DNA of 64,000 nt from Monomorium pharaonis (GCF_013373865.1 NC_050470.1:22586667-22650666); one strand, 5' to 3'; numbered from the stretch's first letter, positions 37,840-51,330 are shown. The notes: generated by a model from the sequence alone, not told the origin. Translations and numbers: made by a program.

Positions 37840-37840
<1 letters not shown>

Positions 37841-40299
37841 GCGATGCGTATGTCGGCGCCTTACGGGCCAGCGTAAAACTGGCCGGTATAATCATTAATG
37901 ACCTAGCGCTCTCTCGACGAAAACCAAAGAAAGCCGCGCGGCACACCTGAAAAAGATTACATGTGCATACAGGATAGTCTTTTTTCCAAAACATTTGACC
38001 TCATTTTGAATAACGATTTTTTTTTTAAGCAGAATATAACAGAAACTATTATTTATGATATGTATTTTTAATATTTATAACATTACGATAAAACATGTAT
38101 AAGATATATTTTAAAAAGTAAAATTCTGAAGAAAAATAGAAATTGAATCTGAAAGATTTTTATTTTTGAAAACAGAAATTTACAGTAAGTCGGAATACAT
38201 ACTTGTTCGACTTGTTTATCGAGAAGTTGCACGGCAACGAGATGGATTGCATTTTGATCGAGCTAGCCGCGAAAGTGCAAATTACGAATTTATCAAATTA
38301 AATTTCGTATGAATAGATGCACTTAGGTTGCCGCGATAATTTGAATGTGAAACGAAGTGGAAATGGCCAAGTCCGTGGACATACATTGCGATAATTTAGA
38401 ATATACATTCGCATGACGACAATGCGATGGTGGCAGTGACGTTCAGATCAGCAAATAAACAGTCAATTCATTTAACATTTGCTCCTGTTCACTATCCGTG
38501 ATGTCCGCAATCGATTCCCTTGCGTCATGAAGCTAAAATGTTCCACGAACTCATACCATTGACAACGCAATATGAACAGCATCGTTTATGACAGTGCGCG
38601 CAATTTATCGCGTGTCATTTACGGTACGCATTGCGGACCATAAATATCGCAGCTTGCTACCGAATTACATAAAATGACCCGTGAATGGGACGCAATGCAA
38701 GGTTGTGAGAACAACAATACGAGCAGTGGGAAATAATAAATGTAAATAAAAGTTTTATATCAGCTGCACGTAAAATCAAAGAGCTATGATTTTTTACGAG
38801 CGTGCACGTAAAAATACACATAACTCGCTCTGGAAACATGATTTTATAAATATCGCGTACTTGAATATCCTAATAACAATCACAGGAAAGTATGACTATT
38901 CGATTACTTTTGGTACAAATTCAAACTGTCGTTTGAAGGCAAAATTGATTTGAAATAAAATAACTAATAAACTTAATATGTATAATCATATAAATAAAAA
39001 ATTGAATTTAAAGTTTAATTTTCATAGAAAATACTATTTTCATATAATAATGTTCAATAATATAAAAGCAATATTTTCATATATAATTAGATTTATCGAT
39101 ATTATAATTCGAAATATCGAATATACAGTAGCAATCAAATTTCAAGTGATATAAACGATTCAATGCGCTAATGAATTCTCCTTCTTTCTTCATATAAAAA
39201 AGTAGTAAAAGTTTATGTGTCGATGATAAACTTTGAATGGAATGCTCTTTTCCGAAGAGTGTTCCGAGCCGAAACACTTCGGATGCAAGGCACGGTGTTA
39301 TATGCGCGTGAAACCATCTCGATGCCGCATCGAAAGAGTCATAGCACTGCAGTGCAGCGAGGACTGCAGCAGGCTCCGAAATGTAGCGCAGTTATGCGGT
39401 TATATGCGGAGGTCGGAAAAATGCAATAATAACGAGCAGGAAATTCACGAAGAATTTGACAAGAAGGATAGAAGTTGCGATAACTACACGGCTATAAGCT
39501 TTCCGCGGGCGGGATGCAATTATTATATCGAACTGACAAAGTTTAACCACGCGCGTATGAGCGAGCTGGCGTTTATCGCAGTAATTACACTTTAGCTTTA
39601 ACGATAATATCTGATAAAAGCGATAAGAAGGAAAAGTTTACGAGGCAATGGCTCGATTCTACATTTTTGACACATCAAGAGAGTTACAGCATCGTTTACA
39701 AGACGGTTTCGTATAGTAAATTGTGATCATTACCGCGGCGATTATCGATAAGATAGGCGGTGTGATCAAACGCGAAAATGATCGACCAATTCGTAAGAAC
39801 GATATAATTAAAACTGAATGCATTTTATGAGATAGCACTTCGATTGATTTGCGCGGAACAAAATATTAAGAAACAATCGGCCTTGTTTTATACATTTCTG
39901 AAACATAATACATTAATGTGCAATTTTTTACATAATACATATAACTATCAAATAATTTAATTTTGGAATATGAATTAATAACTTCTTAAAATTGAGTTTT
40001 TAAGGAAGTTAAAAAAATTTTTTTAAGTAAACGGATTAGTGATCTTTTATAATCTAACATTAGAATTATAATAGTTTTTAAAAGTATTTTAAAAATTTTA
40101 AAATGTAATTTTTCGATGTCTCGTAAATTAATATATGTCTTAAAATTGATAATAAGCCAGCCTACTGCGACGCGTCTACACGCGTAAACGCATACGGTCG
40201 CAGCGGCTGTTACAGTCTATCCCAACCATGGCATTCGTATGGCGGACGTTATCGTGTAATTGCGGGTTAATTCGAGGCTGGCAGGCGACAGCGTACAAG

Positions 40300-41323
40300 G
40301 CGTGGGCGATTCCTTAGGCCTGTCTCGTTTTGTCGTTTCGCGTAGCTGCACGCAATCGCATTCGCGAAACGACAGAGACATCTCCTAGTAGTCTCTCGGG
40401 ATCTTCGTGTTGTGCCCGTTGAACATATTTTACGCTTCGTCGCGCGAAACCGACGATTGTCCGTGCAATAATTTACATGGAAATCAGGCACGTGAAATCT
40501 AGAGGCTCATTTACAATGCTCGGACTCGAAGAAACGGAAGATAGATAAGATTCATTCATTGAACGTGAACAGTACTTTACGGAAATAATATTGACAAATA
40601 TTAGAATTTAATTTTGTACATATTTCTTAATAGTGCTCGATTTAAATGTAATAAAAAAAAATTTTTTCTGCTATTTAAACTTTTATCATTTTTTGTTAGA
40701 AGGCTATACACATTCTATAATTGATCTTTTCATTTATTTAGATTATATTGCAGATTTCATATATAAAATAGCTAATAAATATTATATTTTAGAATGACTT
40801 ATTCTTGAAGATTTTTAGAAACAAATGAGAAAAAATACGATAATCGATGCGCATTCTCTCCGTTGCGTCGGAAGACCCGCAATGCAGAATTCTCGGTACG
40901 ATGATAAATTCTACGGAACGAGGGAAAATCTTTAAGTAAGATCGATAACGTCGATCTCGAAGTCGAGACGTCAATCGTAGCTCAATCATCAAGCATTTAA
41001 TCGTGGCGCGTGGGTGTTCGTTCGCTTGGTTAAAAAAGGAATCGTTTCGCGAGACGAGATTAGATGGAGAAAAAGGAGAAATCCGAAGAACGAGTGGCAC
41101 CTGGAAGAGAGCTCTACGATGCACTTAGATGCACGAGCAGATTCTAACTTCTCGGTGTCAACGGCATAAGGTCGGTCTCCTCCGGGCTGTGGCCGCTATA
41201 CACGCGCGCGTACACGCTCGCACGTGCGTGAATGTGAGTTTGTAGAGAGAGATCAGCCCCGGATAGGTCGGGTCTCTTTGGCTGGCAGGTATAGGCCGTA
41301 TGCCTTAATAGAAACACCCACGC
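40300..41323. promoter_or_regulatory. Cluster of three EGR/WT1-type sites (candidate klu enhancer)
   Basis: Exact GCGTGGGCG at 40300-40308 (plus), GCGTGGGTG at 41008-41016 (plus) and GCGTGGGTG at 41323-41315 (minus) fall in about 1 kb with no credible coding frame. This is the densest grouping in the window and lies in the would-be klu intron if 42787-42825 is its first exon. Confidence 0.45.
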
Positions 41324-42786
41324 CCTCATTATGCGGATATCGTAAACATTCGCGCGGCGGACTCGCGATCTCCCGTATGCAAATATCATCGACCTCCCTC
41401 GTTCCCTTCCACTGGCTGTTCTGTCCTGTACTGCAGTTTGCACGCGATCACGTAAAACGGCAATCTGCGTCGGACCGAAAGGTGCTTGCTCTTTTTCGGT
41501 CGCAGGCGGTTTCCGTATCTCGAGCCTTGATGTTATCGTTATTCTATAATCGGAAGCCGCGATTTTTTCTACTCGGAATTACTTGTATCATTATTTACAC
41601 ATTTAAAATAATACTATAATAAAAGAAGAATTTGTAAACTAAAAAAGCTAAAAAAAGCTATAACAGGCGTATCAATTTGCTTTAGAATTATTATCAAATA
41701 AAATTCGCTTTTCTATGCTTGCTTGTGTAATAAATTAATTAGGAAATGTTATGATAAATGTTACAGTACCCGAAAAGATGCAGGTATTGTAATATGGGAT
41801 AGAAATAGGAAACATAAAGAAATAAGAAAGAAAGAAGCGATCAACGTACGAAAGGTCTGAGATGACTCATTTTCAGCGGTGAGTTGAATTACGGACTACC
41901 GGATATGTGGTTGCTGGTAAATGGGTTTCCGCTATAATTCTTATTATACGCGCGAACTTCCCGCGTACGAGATCCAAATCGAGAAATGTTAAAACGTGTT
42001 TTATAAACACTATATTTAACACATTATGACACTTCTCATGCTTATCGGCATTTAATTATGTCGCGGTATATATTAAGCTATAATTTTTAAAATAATTTCT
42101 TGTTTATCAAGGGTCAATCATAAATAACAGATAAAAATACATGTAAAATTATAAAATTACACTTAATATTAAATAAAAAGAAAGATATTTTTATATTTAT
42201 GTTCGAAGTTCTGAATTTCGATCATAAATATTCATTTTAGACTTAACAATCTTTTGAAATATGTCCGTCCTACAAAGTCGTGTTGTGCTTTGAAGCGAGA
42301 AATCGCGGCACCACTGACAATTTGGTCGCATGTGGCATGCAATCGTCATGGTACACGAGCGCGCGTAGTCAGCGATGATGAAGAGAGGGACATGCGTACT
42401 TCGTCTTAACCGTCAGGCAGCATTTCCACCCGCGCCATAGGCGCGATCGCAAGATATTCGCGTGAATGCGAGATAGAGAAAGAGATATGGAGAGGAGATA
42501 GGAGCGAGAAAAGGAGGATGAACGAGCAGAAGGAGAGTAGTAATAAGTCGGCGCATGATGATGAGTGGCCGGCGTAAATTAGCCGACACGTAAATTAACC
42601 ACCCCCGACGAGACGCCAGTGAATAGCCGCTCGGACAAGGGGGAAGGGGGAGAAAGGCGCGATATCGCACCGGCCCGAGACACCGTAGGTTCGTGGTCTC
42701 TCCGGTAAAAAAAAGGGCTCGCTCGGCAGCAACCGACCCTGGGGCCTTTAATGAACGTCGCGTGCCGAGCGCGAGAACGTTCTTAC

Positions 42787-42825
42787 CTTGCTCTCGCTTT
42801 CTCGAACATCGTTCGTGGTCCTCAT
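42787..42825 (-). CDS. Candidate first coding exon of klu (13 codons)
   Basis: The minus strand reads ATG then 12 codons (MRTTNDVRESESK) and ends at AAG|GTAAGA, a near-ideal donor at 42786-42781. The exon ends in phase 0, matching the phase-0 start of the klu exon at 30424, and the joined peptide would continue with DEVGG. There is an in-frame TAG three codons before the ATG, and A at -3. It would imply an intron of about 12.4 kb. The assignment is inference: a short ATG plus donor can arise by chance in 64 kb, and a competing candidate sits at 33068-33124. Confidence 0.35.
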
Positions 42826-45800
42826 ATTAATGGTCTATCGTTAGTACAATAATATGAATTATTATTTGTGTGTAGCGTCTACAAATAAAAATACCGCCTA
42901 TTTGCCCTCAGCCTCGGAACAGCGCGTAAAAGAGTTTTTTTCGATTTCAACGGACAGCCCTGATATAAGCTTCAATTCTTTGCCGGTTTATAATTCAACA
43001 AGATATACTGTCAATTTCGCGAATTTTTTTTCAAAACTCGAAGTAAAATTAATCTATTGATTATTTTTGCTTTCATAATGTGTTTTTTTAATCCGTCAAT
43101 TGTTGATCTTGAATTATCGTTACTAAAATAAACCTAATTAGTATTTCTTCTTTTTTTACACGCGTTACGTTTGATACCTTGAAATTATTATAATTAACAT
43201 CCTTTAAGTCAACGTAAATGAAATGCGTCTCACAAATCCAGCGTCAGTAACAGATTTTGACGTCAGCTTTTTGAACGTTAATTATGTTCAACAGAAAATT
43301 ACTGGAACTACGTCTCTGTTGTTTAATATTGTGCCAAATGCAATCTCATTAAATCCAAGAATTCTGCGCGTAACATTTCACCCACTGCGCTCTTCTGACA
43401 TCTATGTAGGGTGGTCTGTGTGTATCTCTCCAGCAAACTTAAACTGCTACTCCATCGCGTCCCAGTTTAAAGACCCTTCTCTCGCGGGGAGTATTCTCCC
43501 GACGTTGCGAAGGCAGAGTCAAGTGCACGCGTCGCGCAAGATCCGAGGCACCAATTAAAACTGCCTGAACGGGCGGTGAGCGCAATTAATTAACGTGTCG
43601 GCAGCCGATGGAGCCGCGGCTCTAATGATACCGGGGGACCTCGCGACGGAAACAGAGAAAACACGCGCGCGCTCGCAATCCCAAGATAGAAATTAGAGCC
43701 GCTCGGCATGCGAACCGCCCGCCCGCCGCCTCCCTTTTTTTTTTCACTACCATTTCTGCGGCCATGCAAACAGTATCCGCTCGGTGATCATTGTAATTAG
43801 AAGAAGCCGTCTCGTGGGCAGGTGCCGATCTAACGACTACAATCGCCATTCGGGAACGCGATTGGTGGTAGCACGAAAATTGGAAAAAAGTCGGCCGGAC
43901 ACGCCGATCGAGGTATTGCATGCCGATCGCGCGTGTTTATCGGTTTTCCTTCCTGCGAGAAGGCGCGCCAGCTGACTGGCTACTCAGTCATTATGTAGCG
44001 TAAACGCGAAGTTTGCTTATTATACGAATTCGCGACGGCCGCGGTTTTTTTTTTCGTCGAAACATCACGCACACGCCGCGTACGCACTTCCCATGTTTGA
44101 TCGCCGCATTCCTGCGAGCGAACGGTCGAAACGTCTTCGAGTCGAGGACGTTATTTTTCGCATCGGAAATCATAATTCTCTTCTGTCGCAGAAAAGGAAT
44201 AAAAGTTGAATAACAAAATCTAATGGAATATCGATAAAAATAAGAATTATTAAAACCAATAAGCATTCCTCACTTTTTAATACTCTTTCTGATATAATAA
44301 TAAGAATGCATGAAAAATATTTTCGTATTAAAAGTTAAAATTGTTAGAAACACTTGCATAATTTAAAAAGGGAGCGTGTAATGTTACTAATGTAACCAAT
44401 GTAACGTTACTAATCATTCCAATCGCTTCAAGTATGTGCGGAAATGATAAATTATGATCATATTTCGCGCGTATCGATCGGCAGAACGAGAGTCGAAGTG
44501 TTTTACGGATATCTGATACTATTATATCGAAATGAATGGTCTATACTTTATTCAAATGCCTTTATCGAGCGTTCGCTAATCTTTCTTACGACAAAGGCAC
44601 AAAATCGCTAGTGGCCACGTATATTACGCAAGAACGAGATCCGTGCGAGCAAGACTGATAATGCGGCGGGCGGAGAAAAATAAGAATGCGGGGCAGGTTG
44701 TTTTCGCAGGTTCCACATTCGCGTGCGCGTCGTAGCGAGACGGTAAAATTACAGATGCTGAGCAGAAAACGTGTCTGCATGAACGAAATATGCACCTGGT
44801 CACTACTAGAAAATCGCTTCAGTGACGAACGATTTTCTCATTACATTTTTTCACCGGATAAAATTTTGATATTAAATATCTTAACAATTGAGATTGACAT
44901 TTTATTCTTGGGTGAACATTAAATACAGTTAAAACTAAGAGAACACATTTTTTCATACTCCTAAAATTTAATTTACATTAAATTACTATAAAGTTGAGTG
45001 TTTTTTTAAGTCTATTTTTTAAATATATAATTTTACAAGTATAATTTTTTGTCGAAATACTCATGAATGATGCGACAGTTCGCACACATTAGTAAACGCG
45101 TATTAAATAAGGAAAAGAGAACAAAAGAGAACAATCGGAAGTGTAACCGAGAGCGCGTCATACAAATTTAATGATATATAATTAAATATTCTTCCTCATC
45201 AAATGCCATAATGTGACGTTTGTTACACGTATCGTGCAAAATATTTTTAGGTGTCTTCTTGCGAATCTCCGTTATTTATGCTCGGAGTCACCGTATTTTC
45301 GCGACGGGCGTAAGAAACGCGTAAATAAGGTCGCCGTCCGTTGGTACGCGGTGCGCGGTGAGAAATTTCGCGCGATTTCGTCGCCGGCAGTATTAAAATG
45401 CGACGCGGTGTCAGGCGTGAGAGAAACGCCGGTGGATTGTAAAGGCGAAATATACTGCAGTTTACAGGATTATCCGAAGTGCGATCTTGCGCGGCGCGGC
45501 GGCTCCACCTCGCCATCTCGACGGCAGTTTCTATATGCCGCAACGGGCGCAACGCGTCCTACATAAATCACCCGGCTGTAGACGCCGGGAGAGAGCCTTT
45601 TGAAATTATATAGCTCGGCCACGACGAGAGTCCGCCCGCGGATTTTCAGAGTTCCTCGCAGCGATATCGCGCATGGTATCTAGATGGCAGATCGGACCGA
45701 GTCATCGAGCGCCAGCGCGCGAGGTGCGCTTCTCTCTCCTCTCGTTGATGTATCGATATGACTGGGCCGATCTCTTCTCCACGCATTGCCTCTCTGTCAT

Positions 45801-48716
45801 TCAACGAATCGAACTGCCTGCGTCGCTCGCCAACCGTTGCACTCGTTGATTCGTCAAACGCGACCGGAAAAAAAGAACCAATCGTGAGATATGACGGCTC
45901 TATCCGTAAGAAAGAAGGAATCGATGTTACGGAGATACGATCGACAGAAATGAGATAGATTTTTAGCACACAGGTCGCTATTATTAAAATATCTTTGTAA
46001 CATATGCTCGAAACTACTTTTGAAGAATGACAATTCTATTAAGACGTATAATATGAAATTATTGAATTAGAATTGACAAATTGGGTTTTAATTAACACAC
46101 ACGTAGAATTTTGTCAAAGTTATTTTAATTAACTTCAAGATATTTAATACTAAAAATAAGGATTAAATTAAAGATTTAAATAGCTAAATGGCAAGTGTTT
46201 GAGTTTTCGCACGCGAATGAATATGTGAATAAGTATAGATATATCGAAAGACCATCAACTGTGGCAGTACTAACGGTGGCCGTGAGCGTTCATGGAGCGG
46301 TCTAAAGGGAGCGATCGATAAAAAAAACGCATCTCAACTGTAAATCAATCTGAAATGATCACGGTTCGACATCCGTTCCATTCAATGTGAGCGCTAGTCA
46401 GTCGTCGTGGTCGGCTGCGAGTGAGTAACCTTCAAACGATCGAGATGTACCTATTCCGATCGGTCTCTCTTCAAAGGAAAGAGGCCTCTCTTACGTGTCA
46501 CTCGCAAAATTACGAAATTGAGTCTCACGGCGCGAGAAATTAACGGTCCGGTTTCGCGGGTGCGACAAAAACGATCCTGTCGAATGAAGTGCCGATTAAC
46601 CGTATCGCAGTAGCTCTCATGCGGTTTCGTTCTCCTACTTTCGGTAATAGTTACCGATACGCTTCTTCTAAGAAACCAAATCCAGGAAAAAGAAGGCAAA
46701 ACGTTTGATTTAATCACTACTGTAAACAATTCTGTAACTTTTTTTTTTACTTTTATACCTTAGGCTGTAATATGAATCTTTGGTAAGCAATTTTAGCCAA
46801 GTGTTCTGATTTAATATGATTTGGATATAAATGCCGATATTGCCGATGTGTGTGTAATCTTTCATATAAGAAACGAGTTCTGTTGTGACGAACTTTGCTT
46901 TCATAATATCATTGTGCTATATATATTTTTTTAAAGAAATATAACATGCTTCTATCGTTCACTGTATCTAAAAGATTAACACATTTGTTTAAATTACGAT
47001 AAAGAAATTTTTTAATGTAAATTTCTTTATACTGTATGCGATAAAGGTAATCCGGAAATTTAGCAAAGAGAGCATTTTTTTAAGTAACTAGCAGACTAGC
47101 AGATGCGGGAGATCGACGGCGCTGGAAAATAGCTCGACAGATAGAACGGAAAGGTAAATGATCCGCGAGGGAGGAAAGAGAAGGGAGAAGACGCGTTACG
47201 ATGGATGGACGGACGGTATTATATGGTGACTATGGCCGTGGTGAAGGCGAGTTTTTATCGCGGCCACCATCTGGCCGACCGATCGTCATTACCGCCCTAA
47301 GTGATCCTCGCATGACCGACCGGACTTTGCACCACGTCACCGCAGCTCGTTACGAACAGCCTCGATTTTTCGCGGGTATCACTATTACGTTTCCGCAGCC
47401 GTTCTTAGAGCGAATAAAAATCGGCAAAACTTTTTCCCGAGAGCAAAGTTATCAAAGAGCCAAAATGAATCTGTAAACAAAATTTTCATCGTGTGTGCTA
47501 TATAAACGATGCGTTCTTTAAGGCAAATAAAATATTATGGATGGTTTCATCCACTGCAGGACGTCATGATAAATGTTGTAATATGCGCTCGAAACAAATA
47601 TATCAGGGTGAGGTTACTTGAAAACAAGTTAATAAGGAAATAATGCGTGTGCTGCAAGTAAAAAGAAGACATGGAATATAATGGATAATTAATGACGAGC
47701 TTAAATAAAATTTATCGCCATTTCATTTCGTGCAATATCGCGCGCGTAAATGCAATGTATTTTTCATATTTAAATTAGAAAATGGTGGTGCAGGAATTAT
47801 ACTAGTTAATTTTTTATTTTTCAAAATTATGCATTTTTAAAAAATTTTAGAGCCTTAATTTATATTTTATAATTGAGATAAACTTCTCAAGAACTTTGGA
47901 TAAAAAAGAAGTTATATTTTAAATATACTCCGAATTTCAGTATGTAATTTAATTCATTTTTCATTATTTATTATAATTTACATACATTCCATTGGTCCTG
48001 CTTTTCCTTACTAATTGCATTTATGCTCGTTGGCATATTTCTTACTAGTAGAACGTGTAATGAAAATTGATTTATGCTACCGTGTCATCCGTTTTTCCGC
48101 TCAGCCTGCAGACAGCCGGTCGCATTCCTCGTTTTCGCAAACTTTTCGTTTTACTACTTGATCGGCGGCAACGGATTAACCGATCCCTCCATTCAGGCGT
48201 GAGTTTCTCCGCGAGGAAACGCGGTTTGATTGCCGCTATAAAGATGTTTCGCAGCGGTTTCCTTTCGCGCTTCGCCGAGATCGACGCAGACGAGCGGGAT
48301 AGGGGAAAAATGGAGATGTGAAGAGAAAAAAGAAATTATAAAACAGTTGCGATTCCACGTCAGGAATCGCTTAAACTGCCAGACGCCGCATGGAATTCCG
48401 AGCTGCGACTTAACAATGCGGCAAGAAAAACACTGCTGGTTCAGTGAACGAGCGCTTCAAAGCGACACCGTCATTCTGATCCGTTGGATCCCGCAGAGAT
48501 AATTGATCCGTACAGTTATTTGGGCTTAGAGAGCCCACGGAGCCGAACTCAATATACTAAAGATACTCATACACATTGTACAGCTCCTTTTATGAGTGAT
48601 AAACAATAAATATTTGAAGAAAAGTGGAAGTAAAATACCATTTAAAAATATAATAAGAAAAGAATTCAACTGATATTATATATGTTTGACATAGATAGAA
48701 CAGAAAGGCGAAAGGT
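42826..48716. other. Non-coding, mixed composition
   Basis: GC-rich blocks at 43490-43960, 45300-45860 and 47140-47440 in AT-rich DNA. Open frames are short and overlap on both strands, as expected from CpG-rich composition. No gene recognised. Confidence 0.5.
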
Positions 48717-48954
48717 AAAGCTTATTTTTCATTTATATCTCTTAATTTCAAAGTTGGTGTATACAACAGATGGTTTTTGAAATTGATGCGAGATTGCATG
48801 AAAAGGATATCAGTATGTTGCAAAATTAATAGGAAATTGGAAATTCTCCTCTCAAAGAGAACTATCGATCGAAACGTCGGATTCGCTAATTGGCACACAT
48901 TAATGTGTGATTCAACATTGGCAATTTTCGTTCGAAATTAAACATCACGATCTT
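48717..48954 (+). repeat. Diverged direct repeat, copy A
   Basis: About 240 bp that match 50111-50354 in the same orientation, both starting TAAAGCTTATTTTT and ending ATCACGATCT. The best-conserved part covers TTGGAAATTCTC, ATCGAT.GAAACGTCGG, TCGCTAAT and CATTAATGTG.GATTCAACAT. It contains a 16-bp perfect palindrome, CACACATTAATGTGTG (48894-48909). No open frame is shared by the copies, so this is not a coding duplication. Confidence 0.8.
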
Positions 48955-49650
48955 TTATTCCATATATGGAATACTGTCAGCTATCCTTAAATACACGACA
49001 GGTAATTATCACAAATGAATTTTTTGTCAAATCCGGAATACGTAAGATGTAAGCCGAAAGAAGCAAAAAAAAAAAGGAACACGCCTACGAATGCAATTAA
49101 GAAAATGGGTCTCTCGATCGCGATTTTACAGCCTGCCGATTTAATTAACGCTTATTAACTTGTTTTAATCGCTGGTTCTCCCACTTTCCATTCAGTTGAC
49201 TTTCCTGTTCTCTCGACTCGAAGAAAAAAAAAATCGTTAATAATTATGACACATTTTTAATTACGCTCAACCCACATTGTCGGTGAAAATCATGGAATTG
49301 ACTACACACCTCGAGCTGTCTGTAACGACCGGCTGTGCGCTGCTCGTTCATTTATCAAATATAATTACGAAGATTTTGACGAATGCACCGAGGATCCCGC
49401 GAGATACATGTTTCTTTCTGCGTTTTTTATTGCAACACATGATATACTTTTGCTAAAATGAGCCAATCGATTAACAGTCCGAATTCACACCGACTTTCAT
49501 CTCGCCCGCGACTCGTTAATATCAACGATTTATTACGAAATAAAACGTACCACTTTCATCTCCGGCGCATTTGCTGGGAATTCCAACGGAACTTGCAGCG
49601 TATTGCGCGCGGGAACTTGTTACAAGATCTTGTACCATCACACACATATA

Positions 49651-50048
49651 CAGGGTGTCCAAAAACAAGTGAGTCAACGCCCGTAAAAATGTAGAAGGTC
49701 GAGATGAACATAAAAGTCCAATATCGTCTTCGGCTAGATCTTGAGTTAAATCCACCAATAATCGAGGTATTGATTTTTCAAATTATGCGAATGAGAGCGC
49801 GTCGAGGGAAGAGCTTGATATGCTCGAGCCATAACACGGAAGAAAAAATCTATCGTGAATGTATGATAAGCTTTTATTAATTTACTGTTCACAATTACGA
49901 TAGAAATTAATTAGATTATTTGCAGATTCCATACGTTAATTTCTCGATTATTGGTGAACCTAACCTAAGACAATATTAGACTTTTATGTTTATTTCGAAC
50001 CCTTCTACCTTTTTATGAGCATTGACCCACATGTTTTGGGACACCCTG
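49651..50048. mobile_element. 398-bp MITE with about 120-bp terminal inverted repeats
   Basis: The left end starts CAGGGTGTCC and the right end finishes GGACACCCTG. The reverse complement of the right arm (from about 49925) matches the left arm (to about 49773) over roughly 120 bp, with scattered substitutions and one gap of about 10-15 bases. The element is flanked by TA on both sides (49649-49650 and 50049-50050) inside a CA-rich site. A TA duplication with long TIRs and no coding capacity fits a non-autonomous Tc1/mariner-type element. Family assignment is inference. Confidence 0.8.
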
Positions 50049-50110
50049 TATACACACACATACTCCAACGTGTGGAGTTGCTGACTTTCTCGAAATTATA
50101 GATGAATAAT

Positions 50111-50354
50111 TAAAGCTTATTTTTTATTTGTATCTTTTAATTAAAAAAAAAAAATAATTAGCTGGTTATAATAAATGGTTTTTGGAATTTGTGCGAGATT
50201 ACATGAAAAGGAGATCATTACAAATTAATAGAAAATTGGAAATTCTCTTCAAATGAAGACCATCGATAGAAACGTCGGGCTCGCTAATTAATGCACATTA
50301 ATGTGCGATTCAACATGGATAATTTTCGTTCAAAATTAAATATCACGATCTATG
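50111..50354 (+). repeat. Diverged direct repeat, copy B
   Basis: Second copy of the 48717-48954 repeat, about 1.4 kb downstream in the same orientation, starting just to the right of the MITE. The palindrome is kept as GCACATTAATGTGC (50293-50306). The flanking pair is G-C here and A-T in copy A, so symmetry survived two substitutions. Confidence 0.8.
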
Positions 50355-51307
50355 TTTGAAATATGGGCTAAATCCACATGAACGGGGTAAATAGTATTCA
50401 TTCTAGAGACATTATATTAAAGATTTTTTTCACAGAACTTTTATTATATTATATTTATTTGTTAGAACTTATTTATAACTGTTTTTCATTTTTACACATC
50501 CTAATTGTGCACTTATCAGCAAAAGAATTCTACCTTAACATTCTTTCCTTTCACGCGGGTTTAGCTTTCTAAAGTTTGGTCTCTCGTAAATTCTGGTGGG
50601 TAATTTTACGAACGTATTAAAATGCTGCTACATACATACGAGTACGTTGCAAATAATGGCAAAACTATCATTAAGGAAAAATATTCGACAATTTTTTCGT
50701 TGTAAAAATTTTGCTTCCCATAAAAATTTAAAGATTATTTGTTTGATTCAAACTTGTTTCTGCAGATTATTACTTAATTTGTCGTTGCTCGCTAGTTATT
50801 TATCAGTAATAAAACCTATAATAAAGGAAAAGCGTCAGACAAATGCAATATTGTTAGAGAATTAAACTCAAATTATTTCACTGCATCGCGCATACAGAGC
50901 GCGCGTTCGTATCTCCTCGCGAGCTGAGTTAAATATTACGATATTAAATTATCGCCAACATATATGAATGCGGGCGATGACTTTGTTGTCGTTTTACGCA
51001 TCAAGTACTCATCGTTACATTACGAACAACAACTGATTATTTTCGATGAATCGAGATAATTATCGCTTTGATATGCTTTATCATTTATATGAAAGAAAAT
51101 TATAATCGATACGATGGTATTTCTGATAGCGGGACTATTGTGACTATTTCATGCGCGTTAACATCAAATCATTATAAAGCTACTTGTACGTGAAAGACAA
51201 CTATTACAACGTTACTCAAGCGTTATAATAAAATTATAACCGTAGTGTTTTTTGATCGATGAAGTAAAAAATATTACTCCAACGATACTCTTGTGTGTTG
51301 AAGCGCA

Positions 51308-51330
51308 ATTATTATTATTATTATTATTAT
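51308..51330 (+). repeat. (ATT)n microsatellite
   Basis: Perfect ATT trinucleotide tract. Confidence 0.9.

Larger units (their letters stand above)
30441..42786. other. Upstream region or large intron of klu
   Basis: No convincing coding sequence. GC-rich blocks lie at 32750-33300, 35000-35420, 37130-37620 and 41150-41480. The region carries five of the ten exact EGR/WT1-type words, several GA/CT tracts, a hairpin and one TATA-like motif. If the 42787 exon is right, this is klu intron and likely holds its enhancers. Confidence 0.45.

Noticed and set aside
37377..37994. 205-codon minus-strand frame with Ser-Leu repeats
   Set aside because: Created by reading through the GA microsatellites at 37628-37678 and 37782-37839.
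44370..44420. Repeated GTTAC/GTAAC words resembling a transposon terminus
   Set aside because: Only one short, partly palindromic stretch; no second end was found.
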